Origin: an uncultured Gemmatimonadales bacterium | GTDB lineage: Bacteria > Gemmatimonadota > Gemmatimonadetes > Longimicrobiales > Gaopeijiaceae | Assembly: GCA_937919655.1 (NCBI GenBank) | Contig: CALFPJ010000042.1 | Span: forward strand, 1-64,000 | Direction of reading: 5' to 3' | DNA: 64,000 nucleotides | Shown here: piece by piece, positions 40,063 to 49,205 of the stretch | Position numbering within the stretch: position 1 is the first letter of the stretch | How the letters are laid out: each line of letters opens with the position of its first letter | Translations under genes and position numbers: made by a program | The notes under the pieces: generated by a model | Seen by the model: the letters and a program-made list of their open reading frames with translations, nothing else | What the model was told of the DNA's origin: nothing | Database searches by the model: none

Positions 40063-42236
40063 TTCGGGAATGCCTCGTAGAACGTGCGATTGTCGGCAGC
40101 CAGCTTCAGGAGCGTCGGGGAAGGTGCGAAGCGGTCTCCGCACGTCGCCTCCAGGCCCCGAATCCTGTCGAGGATCCCGCGTGGGTGCACGGTGTCGGCG
40201 AAGCGCAGCAGACCGCCACGGAAGGGTGGAAAGCCGGTGCCCATGATCATGGCTAGGTCGACTTCCTGCGCGGACCGAACGATCCCCTCCTCAAGAATCC
40301 GAGACGCCTCGTTGATCATTTGAATGATCAACCGCATGCGGATATCACGCGCTTCGAGCTTGACCCGCGCACCGCCGATCGCAGACCCGAGTTCTGCATA
40401 GATGGTCTCGTCGACGCGGGTCTCCTTCCCGTGGTTGTAGAGGTAAAATCCGGTGCTTCCCTTCTTACCCAGCCGCCCGGTCTTCGCGAGGGCCATGAGC
40501 ACAGGGGAGGGGGTAAGTCGATCCCCAAGTGCCTCGTGCAGGCTGGCGCCCGCGTGGGCTGACACGTCGATCCCGATCTCATCGATGAGACGAAGTGGGC
40601 CCATTGGCATGCCAAATTTCTTCGCGACCGAGTCCACCTGGGCGACACTGCCGCCGTCGCCGATCAGGAAACCTGCCTCGTTCAGGTACGGGCCGAGAAT
40701 GCGGTTGACCAAGAAGCCAGGCCCGTCGCCGACAACCACCGGGACCTTGCCGAGCCGGAGCGCAAATCCGTAGACCGTCGCGAGCGATTCATCGTCGGTC
40801 TTTTCTCCTCGTATCACCTCCACGAGGGGCATGCGGTGCACCGGGTTGAAGAAGTGCATGCCGCAGAAGCGTTCCGGGTGGGCAAGCCCCTTCGCCATCG
40901 CGTTGACTGAGAGCGAAGAAGTATTGCTTGCCAGGACGCAGTCGCTCCTCACGTGCTGCTCGGCCTCACCCAATACGGCTTGCTTCACGTCGAGTCGCTC
41001 GACCACGGCTTCCACCACAAGGTCTGCGCTGGACAAACCATGGTATTCGAGTCCTCCAGAGATCAGCTCCATGTGCTGATCTGCCTCGCGACGGTTGAGC
41101 CGGCGGCGCTTCACCGCTTTCTCGAACAGTTCCCGGGCGTGCTGGAGTCCTCCGGTGACCGCCTCGTGGCGAATGTCCTTCATGTACACGCGTGTGCCCC
41201 GCGATGCGGCGAGCTGGGCGATTCCTCCGCCCATGACCCCGGCACCGAGAACGCCCATCGTCTCGATAGTCCGCGGGCGGACGGACGGATCTGCTACGCC
41301 GGTGGTCTTTCGAGACGCCTCTCGCATGTGGAAGACGTGCACGAGGTTCTTGCTGATGGTCGAAACCACGAGTTCTGCGCCGATCCGAGCTTCTGCGGCC
41401 AGGCTGGCATCTACTGTCCCGCCAAGATGAGCGCTGAGGAGCTCGAGAATCCGAAGTGGCGCGGGATAGTGGCCTCCGGTACTCGCCATGACCTTCTTGC
41501 GGGCCATCGCTATGACGATGGCGCGGCCCGGTGCGGTGCCGTCGAGAACCCTCGTGAGGAGCTTTCGTTTGCGATGGGAGGAGCCCCTCGGCAAGCCGGG
41601 AGTCATGAGCGCAAACGCACGCACCTTCTCTTCGAACAGGCCATGAGGAAGCACTTCTCCCGCGAGGCCGATGCGGCGCGCCTTGTCCGCGTCGATTTGC
41701 TTCCCCGTGAGGAGGAGGTCCAGTGCGGCCTGTAGGCCAACGAGCCTAGGTAGTCGAGTCGTGCCTCCCCAAGCCGGGAGGAATCCGAGCATCACTTCCG
41801 GAAGACCCAACTTGGTTCTGGGTGAGTCCGAAACCACACGATGATCACACGCGAGTGCCATCTCCAGGCCTCCGCCGACGCAGACCCCATCGATCGCGGC
41901 GACCGTGGGCACGGGGAGGGTCTCGACGTTCATGAAGATGGCCTGGCCTAGGCGGATCTGGGCCGCCGCTTCCGCTGGGTCTTCCAAGTCTGCGATGGCG
42001 TCCACGTCAGCCCCGGCAATGAACGAGCCGGGTTTGCCACTCCGAATGACGACTGCTTTGACTCTGCCTTCACGACCGGCAGCGCGTGCTTCGTCCAAGG
42101 TTTCGGCGAAACGCCGCATGACTGCTTGGCCCAAGACGTTCACCGGCCGTTCCGGATCGTCGAAGATGATCCAGGCGACACCGTCCGCGTCGATCTGGAA
42201 GGTGGGGCTACCTGCGGTGCTTAGGGACTCGCTCAC
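40059..42236 (-). CDS. fadJ: Fatty-acid oxidation complex, enoyl-CoA hydratase / 3-hydroxyacyl-CoA dehydrogenase
   Basis: This bifunctional beta-oxidation enzyme hydrates enoyl-CoA and oxidises the 3-hydroxyacyl-CoA with NAD. The N-terminal crotonase domain has SFIAGADVDAI and VGGGLEMALACDHRV; the dehydrogenase begins at GVLGAGVMGGGIAQLAA and holds the catalytic His in CGMHFFNPVHRMPLVEV. From the GTG at 42234-42236 it has 725 residues. A TTG at 42287 would start right at the upstream terminator T tract, so the GTG with GAGGCG upstream is preferred. It heads the operon; no thiolase is in the window. Confidence 0.93.
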   Translation of the reverse strand: MSESLSTAGSPTFQIDADGVAWIIFDDPERPVNVLGQAVMRRFAETLDEARAAGREGRVKAVVIRSGKPGSFIAGADVDAIADLEDPAEAAAQIRLGQAIFMNVETLPVPTVAAIDGVCVGGGLEMALACDHRVVSDSPRTKLGLPEVMLGFLPAWGGTTRLPRLVGLQAALDLLLTGKQIDADKARRIGLAGEVLPHGLFEEKVRAFALMTPGLPRGSSHRKRKLLTRVLDGTAPGRAIVIAMARKKVMASTGGHYPAPLRILELLSAHLGGTVDASLAAEARIGAELVVSTISKNLVHVFHMREASRKTTGVADPSVRPRTIETMGVLGAGVMGGGIAQLAASRGTRVYMKDIRHEAVTGGLQHARELFEKAVKRRRLNRREADQHMELISGGLEYHGLSSADLVVEAVVERLDVKQAVLGEAEQHVRSDCVLASNTSSLSVNAMAKGLAHPERFCGMHFFNPVHRMPLVEVIRGEKTDDESLATVYGFALRLGKVPVVVGDGPGFLVNRILGPYLNEAGFLIGDGGSVAQVDSVAKKFGMPMGPLRLIDEIGIDVSAHAGASLHEALGDRLTPSPVLMALAKTGRLGKKGSTGFYLYNHGKETRVDETIYAELGSAIGGARVKLEARDIRMRLIIQMINEASRILEEGIVRSAQEVDLAMIMGTGFPPFRGGLLRFADTVHPRGILDRIRGLEATCGDRFAPSPTLLKLAADNRTFYEAFPK

Positions 42237-42282
42237 GAACGCCTCACGCCGTTGGGGATCCTTCACATTGGTCTGTTGGGGG

Positions 42283-42327
42283 GACAAAAGGAAGCCGCCC
42301 CGGCACGGAGATCGTGACGGGGCGGCT
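42283..42327 (-). terminator. Intrinsic terminator between lipoprotein gene and fadJ
   Basis: On the minus strand a 10-bp GC stem (arms 42318-42327 and 42293-42302), extended by an inner CACG/CGTG pairing, is followed by TCCTTTTG. It lies 27 bases after the lipoprotein stop. Confidence 0.75.
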
Positions 42328-42354
42328 CAGTACAGCGACGATCAGTTCCTCGGA

Positions 42355-43137
42355 CTAGAGCTTAATGCGCTCCGTCGCGTTTTCACGCGTGAGGCGGACC
42401 TGCGTAGGCTCGCCACCCTCAACCGTGATCCTGACGTTCCAGTACAGCTCGGTGTAGGCCTCTTCGTAACGGGCTACCACCCAGTAATCGCCTGGCTTCA
42501 CCTTTAGGTGGGTACGTGCCACCCCGGTTGCGTCGGTGGTGTCCGCGACGGCGTCCAGGCCAGCCTCGCTCACCTTCAGCTTGACGACTTCGCCGACGCC
42601 CGAGAATGCCTCATCCGCCCAGTTCTCCCTAAGAATGCGGATCGAATCTGAAGACCGGATGGTTCCCTGCTGCAGCTCGTTGAATCGATCGAACGACCGA
42701 TCCATCTGACGGGTAACACCCTGCAACTCGCCGTCGAAGTCAGTCCACTCGCGGAAGAGCGCCACGTAGCGGGCTTCGCCACGGGTGTACTCTTCCATTG
42801 TGGAGTTGAGCTTCTGCAGCGTGTCGCGGATGGTGTTCCAGCGAGTCTGGGACTGCTGCCACTCCTCTTGAGCCACACGGACTTCGCCACGAGCGGTGAC
42901 GAGTTCCTCGGGGATCGGAGGCTCGGGTGTTCCGTAGGCCGTGGCCATAGAGTCGAAGACCGCGTCGCGGTCAAACGGGATTAACTGAACTTCGACGTCC
43001 GAGAGCGCATGAGATATCATGCCTTCACCATCGGGACTGTCGATGTCGATCTCGATTGTCACGACCACTTCCGCCGGACCACATGCAGCGACGGCGAGAA
43101 GGAGGCTCGCGGCAAACGGGAGGGACCTGCGCCTCAT
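42355..43137 (-). CDS. Coiled-coil lipoprotein of unknown function
   Basis: The ATG at 43135-43137, seven bases after GGAG, gives 260 residues with a lipoprotein signal (MRRRSLPFAASLLLAVAAC, Cys19). A Glu/Gln/Arg-rich helical region (about 90-185) is predicted coiled coil, followed by a beta-sandwich-like C-terminus (TTDATGVARTHLKVKPGDYWVVARY). No enzyme motif is seen. It has its own terminator, so it is likely a single-gene unit. Confidence 0.75.
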   Translation of the reverse strand: MRRRSLPFAASLLLAVAACGPAEVVVTIEIDIDSPDGEGMISHALSDVEVQLIPFDRDAVFDSMATAYGTPEPPIPEELVTARGEVRVAQEEWQQSQTRWNTIRDTLQKLNSTMEEYTRGEARYVALFREWTDFDGELQGVTRQMDRSFDRFNELQQGTIRSSDSIRILRENWADEAFSGVGEVVKLKVSEAGLDAVADTTDATGVARTHLKVKPGDYWVVARYEEAYTELYWNVRITVEGGEPTQVRLTRENATERIKL

Positions 43138-43271
43138 AGACTGACTCCGTCCTTCTGGGGAATTGGCGACCAAGCGACCGAAGGTATAGTACGGGAAAAC
43201 AACCATCAAGGTACAGACGAATATAAAGATAAGGGGACTGGCCTCTCGTTGGCAGGGCCAACGAGGCTTCT

Positions 43272-44487
43272 TCAACTGCCGCCTAGGTCGGGACCAAGTC
43301 TGAAAACCCGAGTTTCACCAAGGCTGTTCAACACCTCTCCGAGCGTCTCGGCGGCGAGCTCCGAGATATCTCGGTATAGGTTCCGGGGAACGCCGTCGCG
43401 CCGCAGGTCCGCCGCGATCCTTGCTGCGGCCGACTCTGGCGTCGCGTCCTCGAGGAGTCTCAGAGACCTGAAGCGACGGCGTTCCCACTGGAAAAAGTCT
43501 CCCGTGGGCGGGCTGGTCGCCATGGCGGCCACGGTGGCGACGATCCCCTGTTTCCAACGGTCGGCGACCTCCGGAAAGATGGCTGCCTCCAACACGATCA
43601 CGCCCCCCCGGGGCGTCGACGATGCGCACGTCGACGCTATACCGCTCCGGGTCCGGCGGGTGTGGGTCCAGCGCGGCTCGAATCCGGTGGGCGACAAACT
43701 CGAGCGAGGTTCGACTGGTCGACTGGGGTGCGGGATACGCTACGGAAATCCAGGCACTGGTCACCTCCTGCGTCAGGGCAATGCGGTCGCCGCCCAACCA
43801 GGCGAGGCCCGCTGCCGGAACGGCGGCCGTGGCGGGCCGCAACGTGTCTAACGGAAAACTTCCCCTGTTGGCCCCGACGAAGCCCACCGTAGCGGCCGCG
43901 GGATGGTAGAGGTCGGCCCGGAGTAGATCAGCGTGCTGGACGGAAATGACCGCACGCGACTCTGATGTCCCGAACGGGTTACGAGCCCACTCGTGGGAGG
44001 GAGGCGCCAGCATCGAGGCGGACTCGCGCTCGAAATCGAAGGCCGGCGACCCCTCCCTGAATGCCATTTGTCCGGAAAGCGTTTCGAGTACCCGTCTGAA
44101 TGTCTCGAGGTCGATCGGGTCAGTGAACACGGTTGCGTTCAAGCTAGTCCATGCCTCAGGCCACACATGGGGGAGTGCGGTGAGCGTAAAACGAGTGGTG
44201 GAGCGCTCGACGGAAACGGTCACCTCGGCTCCCAAACCACCCAGCACCGTGTTCGCCTGCGCGGCCAGGGTGTGCCCCAAAAGCCAAGCGGTGCTACCGT
44301 AACCAGCCCCATCATCCTGGGAGCCAACGGGAAGCAGGATCGCGGCGGCATCAGTGGTAGCAAGGTCGCGCTCGACCGTGGCCGATGCGGCGAACACGCC
44401 CTCCTGAGCCGAGAGCGGGTGGATCCACAATAACGTGACGATCAAGGCAGCGCTCCACCCCAGGTTCGGCCAAGGAAGCCCCGTCAC
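43272..44487 (-). pseudogene. M16-type peptidase-like secreted protein, frameshifted
   Basis: The intact first part (about 290 residues) has a signal peptide (ALIVTLLWIHPLSAQ) and the two-lobed M16 beta-alpha pattern (LLRADLYHPAAATVGFVGANRG) without the HxxEH zinc motif, as in non-catalytic M16 subunits. At a run of seven C (43603-43609; G on the coding strand) the frame breaks. Continuing one base out of register gives a normal M16 tail (GGVIVLEAAIFPEVADRWKQ...ISELAAETLGEVL) ending at 43272. One base removed from the run restores a protein of about 400 residues. A true frameshift, slippage or sequencing error are all possible. Confidence 0.7.
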
Positions 44488-44499
44488 TTGGGGCCCGCC

Positions 44500-45696
44500 T
44501 TATGGAGCAAACTCCACCACGAGTGGTCCCGTCAGGCGCTCGAAGTACGCGGTCATACTGCTGACGGTGATTGCACGAAGTGCGGTGAGGTAGTCCACTG
44601 CTCCGAGCACGCTGTCGGTGGCATCGAGCGCTCGCCCGACCTGTTCCACGAGCCCCCCGGGCGTGCCGGCATCGAGCCGATAACGCAGTTCGATCTCTGC
44701 CACAGCGGTCGCCAGGGAGCCCTCGTCCAGAGCCGCTTTTGCCGCATTCACGGCAGCGGCCACGGCGTGCTTCATTCGGGTGGCCTGGCGAGTGTATGAC
44801 GTGCCCGTGATGGCGAGAACGGATCGGTCGGCCATCTCCCACAGACGCAAACCCATTTCCATTTCAAGACTCCCGGCCTCGAGCTGTGCAGATAGCAGCC
44901 TCGCCGCGACGGCCGCATGCGGGTTCAATGTCGATGCGTCGACCCAGGCTTCGCCTTACCAGGCACGCAGGACCGGAGGAGGTCGTGAATTAGGCTCGGT
45001 GGGGGCCGGTAGTCCTTCGATGCCCACGGAGGCTTCTCCTCGAGTACCCATCCGGTCCAGCGATGCCAGCAAAACTTCTAGCTCAATCGACGACTCCACG
45101 ACAATGGTCATGAGCTGGGGCCGGTGACTGCGGCTCCAGACTTCCCGGAGGAGGGTTTGGTCGAGCATGGAGAGGCTGCCCCGGGATCCCTCTATGGGGG
45201 GGACGGTCGGGTGCCGCGGCCTCACGCAGACGGGACAGAAGCCGGGCTGCCGGCGATTCCGTCTGCCGTTCCAAGTCCATCGCGAGTCGGTCCCGCCCCA
45301 GTGCGAAATCGTGTGGGGATGTGGTGGGATCTTCTACGGCGAGGCGGAGCACGTATGCGAGGTACTCAATGTCGATCTCGGCCCCTTCCACACGGTAGGC
45401 GATGCCCCAAGGCGTGCGAGACGCGACGGCCCCCCCACCTGTCGTGCCGCACCCACCATTCACTCCTCGGCGAGGGCCGCCAACAGCGCTCCGGCGCCGG
45501 CCTCCGCAGGGTGTGCGATGAGGGGGACGGAGAGCCGTAACGCGGCAACCCCTCCGGACCGGCTGCCCAGCATGACGATCCGGGGCCCGTCGGGCGCGTG
45601 CACAACCGTGTCTGGCCGGAATGCCGAGGTGTCCTGGGCCACGACCGCGAGCGGGAGCAGCATCAAGACGTTCGCGATGATCAGGGCTCGGGGCAT
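44500..45696 (-). pseudogene. Second M16-type peptidase-like gene, multiply disrupted
   Basis: Pieces of one M16-like protein lie in order: a signal peptide and first strands (PRALIIANVLMLLPLAVVAQ...GALLAALAEE), an in-frame TGA (45460-45462), the segment MVGAARQVGG, a frame change at C7 (45430-45436), then GAVASRTPWGIAYRVEG...LLSRLREA, a change back at G7 (45196-45202), a segment LLREVWSRSHRPQLMTIVVE, an in-frame TAA (44956-44958) and a final helical tail to 44500. Reading CGA and CAA at the stops would restore sense, so both look like C-to-T changes. It lies 12 bases upstream of the first M16 gene. No HxxEH motif is present. Confidence 0.72.
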
Positions 45697-45727
45697 AGGG
45701 CTCGGAGCACAGCGCTCGGCCAGGGGG

Positions 45728-45752
45728 AAAAGAAAAGGCGCCCGAAGGCGCC
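45728..45752 (-). terminator. Intrinsic terminator of the M23 peptidase gene
   Basis: On the minus strand GGCGCC-TTCG-GGCGCC is followed directly by TTTTCTTTT. The UUCG tetraloop stem is very stable. It lies 28 bases after the M23 stop. Confidence 0.85.
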
Positions 45753-45780
45753 AGTACTGCGAGCCATCTTCAACGGCCTT

Positions 45781-46713
45781 CTAATATCGTACCGTCTCAG
45801 GCAGGATGAAGTTCGCCGGATTCTGTGCGACCCCGTTCACTCGCACCTCGTAGTGCAGGTGAGCCGACGTGGCGATACCGGTGCTCCCGACCTGTGCGAT
45901 GACGTCGCCCCGCTGCACTTCCTGACCCCTTTGTGATACCAGCTTTGACGCATGGCCATAGAGGGTGGTGTAGCCGAACCCATGATCAATCTCGATGGTC
46001 AGGCCGTAGCCGACGACCCATCCGGAGCGTACTACCCGTCCCTTGGCAGCCGCGAAGATCGAGGTCCCCTTGGTGGCTGAGATGTCCATCCCTTCGTGCG
46101 GGAGCGCTCGGTTGTGAATCGGGTGCATACGCGAGGCCGAGAAGCTGCTGCTCAGCCACCCGACTGTCGGCAGAATCGAAGGCGTCGACTCCATGAGGTC
46201 ACGGTGCGCCAACACGGAGTCAGTGGCTTCGTTCAGGCTCGCGGAGAGGAGGTTTGCACGGCGCTCAAGCGCATTCAGGTCGTAGGACACCGCGAAGGCC
46301 GTCTTCGAGGCAATAGAGTCGATGGGCCAAAGTGGGTAGGTATCGGGTGACCCTAGCCCAGGTCCGCCGACGCCCACTTGTAGCACTTCTGGATCGATCG
46401 ACTCGAGGCCCGCGATGCTTCGGAAGCGGGCGTCGTTCTTCGCCACGGCATCGATGGTGGACTCGATACCATCAATACGACCTTGGAAACGTGCGAGTTC
46501 AGTCTGGAGTGCCGCGTTGCGGGCTTCCAGCTTCTCGGCCCGAATGCGCGAGTACCCGTCAACGCCGACCGTGAGGGCAGATGTCACGAGGACGAGCGCC
46601 AACACGGACCCCCCGCCAACGAGGGCACGGAGCATTCTCGACGACAGAGAATACTGTCTGACCGGACTGTCTTCGCCACGTACGACGAGGAAAGTCCACC
46701 GGTCTCCGGTCAT
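45781..46713 (-). CDS. M23-family murein endopeptidase, membrane anchored
   Basis: This 310-residue protein has one membrane helix (about 32-52), a coiled coil (about 55-95) and a C-terminal LytM/M23 domain. Zinc ligands are visible: His and Asp in LPHEGMDISATKG, and the second motif HLHYEV. It would cleave peptidoglycan cross-links or, like other coiled-coil LytM proteins, regulate cell-wall hydrolases. The start codon is directly preceded by a stem-loop that contains the AGGGG ribosome binding site. Confidence 0.9.
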   Translation of the reverse strand: MTGDRWTFLVVRGEDSPVRQYSLSSRMLRALVGGGSVLALVLVTSALTVGVDGYSRIRAEKLEARNAALQTELARFQGRIDGIESTIDAVAKNDARFRSIAGLESIDPEVLQVGVGGPGLGSPDTYPLWPIDSIASKTAFAVSYDLNALERRANLLSASLNEATDSVLAHRDLMESTPSILPTVGWLSSSFSASRMHPIHNRALPHEGMDISATKGTSIFAAAKGRVVRSGWVVGYGLTIEIDHGFGYTTLYGHASKLVSQRGQEVQRGDVIAQVGSTGIATSAHLHYEVRVNGVAQNPANFILPETVRY

Positions 46714-46715
46714 CG

Positions 46716-46737
46716 GGCCCCTTTGTGAAAGGGGGCC
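46716..46737 (-). promoter_or_regulatory. Stem-loop covering the M23 ribosome binding site
   Basis: GGCCCCTTT and AAAGGGGGCC arms (one bulged G) close a 3-base loop. The AGGGG that would act as Shine-Dalgarno, three to eight bases before the ATG, is inside the stem. Confidence 0.4.
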
Positions 46738-46794
46738 GCGGCGGTTTGGTTATAATTCATAGCGTTAAACAATAGGCGGGGCCGGAAGGGACCG

Positions 46795-48354
46795 TCAACC
46801 TTGAACCTGTTCCCGAGTCTGCTGGATGCGCGGGAATAGAGGCTCTCCCTTCCGTACAGATCGTCCTGTCATCGCCAGAGCCAGTGCTCCGTCGAGGGTC
46901 GGGACCCCGTCCAATCCGAGACGCGCGGCCAAGTCGACCATCTTTGCTGGGGCTACCGGCTGGAAGAGCGCGCACAGTGCAGCGAGGACCCTTGCGAGCG
47001 TCGCGAGGGTCTCGTCCAGGGCATCAGATCCCTCAGGATCCTTCGCCTGCGACCACGGCTGCCGCTCCTCCACATAGCCGTTGGCGGCCCGGGCTAGCTC
47101 CATCGCAGCCGCGAGCGCCTCGTGGACCCGATAGCGGGACATGGCGTCGCGCGCGGTAGCGAAGGTCGCCTCGGTCTCCGCGAGTAGACCCGTACCAGCG
47201 GCGTTGGGCACGACACCGTCTCGGTACTTGCCGATCATCGCGATTGCGCGGGAAGCCAAATTGCCGAGGATATTCGCGAGTTCATCGTAGCGGGTCATGA
47301 ACCGCTCGGTGGTGTAGGAGGCGTCCGAGCCGGTCGGCATCTCGCGAAGCAGATACCAACGAACCGCGTCGGTGCCGAATTCGTCGCTGAGCGCCAGCGG
47401 GTCGATCACATTACCGAGCGACTTGGACATCTTCGTGTCGCCGACCACCCACCAGCCATGCGCCAAGATCTGGCGAGGCAGGGGGAGCCCAACACCCATC
47501 AGGAGCGTTGGCCAATATACGGCGTGCGTGGTGATGATGTCCTTGCCCACTAAGTGAAGGTCGCACGGCCACCAGGATCCGCTCACGTCATCGAAACCTT
47601 GGGCTCCGCTTTCTTGTGATGGATCGATGGCGCCTGAAGCCGTCAGGTAGTTGATGAGGGCATCCACCCAAACGTAGGCGACATGGTCTTCGTCGAACGG
47701 GAGCGTGATGCCCCAGGACACTCTGGACTTCGGGCGGGAGATCGACAGATCGCCGAGCGGCTGCTGCAAGAAACCAACGATCTCGTTGCGGCGCTCTTCG
47801 GGAACGATCCAATTCGGATTTGCCTCGATGTGCGCGAGAAGCTGGCCTTGGTACTCGCTCATTTTGAAGAAATAGTTCGTCTCTTCAAGATGCTGCACGG
47901 GTCGCTTGCAGTCCGGGCAGCTGTTGTCAGGCCCAAGGTCCTTCTCGGTCCAGTAGCGTTCTTCGTGGACACAGTACCAGCCCGAGTACTGGCCCTCGTA
48001 GATCTGGCCACGGTCCCACAGGCGTTGAATGAACGCGGTCACGACGGCTTTGTGCTCCTCTTCCGTCGTGCGTATGAAGCGGTCGTGTGAAATCGCCAGT
48101 ATGTCCCACGCCGCTGCGAAGCGGCCTGCCATTTCGTCACACAGCTCAAGCGGCGTCGTATTTCGTTTGGCGGCCTCGTCCTCGATCTTCGGCCCGTGCT
48201 CGTCCGTGCCGGTGAGAAACAGCACCTCTTCGCCGTCCTGCCGCCAGAAACGGGCCAACACATCGGAGAGAATCGTCGTATACGCGTGGCCGATATGTGG
48301 GTCGCCGGACGCGTAGTAGATCGGCGTGGTCAGGTAGCGACGGTTCGTGCTCAC
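46795..48354 (-). CDS. metG: Methionyl-tRNA synthetase
   Basis: MetRS charges initiator and elongator tRNA-Met. The 519-residue protein has the HIGH motif (HIGHAYTT, 21-24), a zinc-binding insertion (GWYCVHEE...CPDCKRPV), and KMSKS in TKMSKSLGNV. The C-terminal tRNA-binding EMAP-like domain of long MetRS is absent, so this is the short form. The GTG start overlaps the ricT stop by 4 bases. Confidence 0.95.
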   Translation of the reverse strand: MSTNRRYLTTPIYYASGDPHIGHAYTTILSDVLARFWRQDGEEVLFLTGTDEHGPKIEDEAAKRNTTPLELCDEMAGRFAAAWDILAISHDRFIRTTEEEHKAVVTAFIQRLWDRGQIYEGQYSGWYCVHEERYWTEKDLGPDNSCPDCKRPVQHLEETNYFFKMSEYQGQLLAHIEANPNWIVPEERRNEIVGFLQQPLGDLSISRPKSRVSWGITLPFDEDHVAYVWVDALINYLTASGAIDPSQESGAQGFDDVSGSWWPCDLHLVGKDIITTHAVYWPTLLMGVGLPLPRQILAHGWWVVGDTKMSKSLGNVIDPLALSDEFGTDAVRWYLLREMPTGSDASYTTERFMTRYDELANILGNLASRAIAMIGKYRDGVVPNAAGTGLLAETEATFATARDAMSRYRVHEALAAAMELARAANGYVEERQPWSQAKDPEGSDALDETLATLARVLAALCALFQPVAPAKMVDLAARLGLDGVPTLDGALALAMTGRSVRKGEPLFPRIQQTREQVQG

Positions 48355-49196
48355 GACGGGTCTTTCTGCCTCTGGCCGACCTCGGCCTTCAGTTCTTCCA
48401 GGGTCAGCGAGCGCCGCTCCCCATCATTTCCTCTCAGGGAAACCGTGTCTCGCCAGATGTCGATGTGGACGACGAGTTCCTCACCCTGGATCGTGTGAAT
48501 CGTCTTGCCTTCGCGCGGGAACCGGCGGCGAGCCTCCACATAGGTTCGATGCTCATACATGAGACAGCACATCAAACGACCGCAGCATCCACTGATCTGC
48601 GACGGATTAAGCGAGAGCCGTTGGTCTTTTGCGAGCTGGAGGCTGACCGGCTTGAGTTCAGGGAGCCAGGTCGAGCTGCACAACTCCCGACCGCAGCGCC
48701 CCACTCCACCAATCAGCGCGGCCTCATCTCGGACACCGATCTGTTTGAGTTCGATTCGAGCCCGGAACGTGTGTGCCAAATCGCGCACGAGCTCCCGGAA
48801 GTCGACCCTTTTCTCGGCGGTGAAATACACGATCAGCTTGTTGCGATCGAACTGCCACTCGGCCTCGGTCACCTTCATTTTCAGCTTGTGCTTCGCGACC
48901 AGCGCGCGCGTCTCAGAGCGAACTCTGACCTCGTCCGTGCGCAGGGTCTCGAGACCCGTGATCTCGTCCGTGTTCGCCACGCGGACGATCTTCTTTTCCG
49001 GGGCGGGTGTGGCACAGCCGTCGCTCGCCGATGAACACTTGCGTTCGGCGATCACGCCTGTGGCGGTCACCTCACCGAGGTCTTCCCCTCGGTCGGCCTC
49101 CACGATGACGTGCTGTCCCGGCAGCAGTTCAACGCCGGCGTACCCGTAATACGCCTTGCGCGTACCCTTAAAGCTGACCTCCGCGAAGCCCGACAT
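48351..49196 (-). CDS. ricT: PSP1/RicT (YaaT) family protein
   Basis: This 281-residue protein has the PSP1 core (LKMKVTEAEWQFDRNKLIVYFTAEKRVDFRELVRDLA) and the cysteine cluster GRCGRELCSS...GCCGRLMCCL that binds iron-sulfur in the Ric complex of Bacillus. There it affects RNA processing and phosphorelay. A second cysteine pair (CSSASDGC, about 54-61) lies near the N-terminus. It is coupled to metG. Confidence 0.9.
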   Translation of the reverse strand: MSGFAEVSFKGTRKAYYGYAGVELLPGQHVIVEADRGEDLGEVTATGVIAERKCSSASDGCATPAPEKKIVRVANTDEITGLETLRTDEVRVRSETRALVAKHKLKMKVTEAEWQFDRNKLIVYFTAEKRVDFRELVRDLAHTFRARIELKQIGVRDEAALIGGVGRCGRELCSSTWLPELKPVSLQLAKDQRLSLNPSQISGCCGRLMCCLMYEHRTYVEARRRFPREGKTIHTIQGEELVVHIDIWRDTVSLRGNDGERRSLTLEELKAEVGQRQKDPS

Positions 49197-49205
49197 ACCG
49201 TAGTG

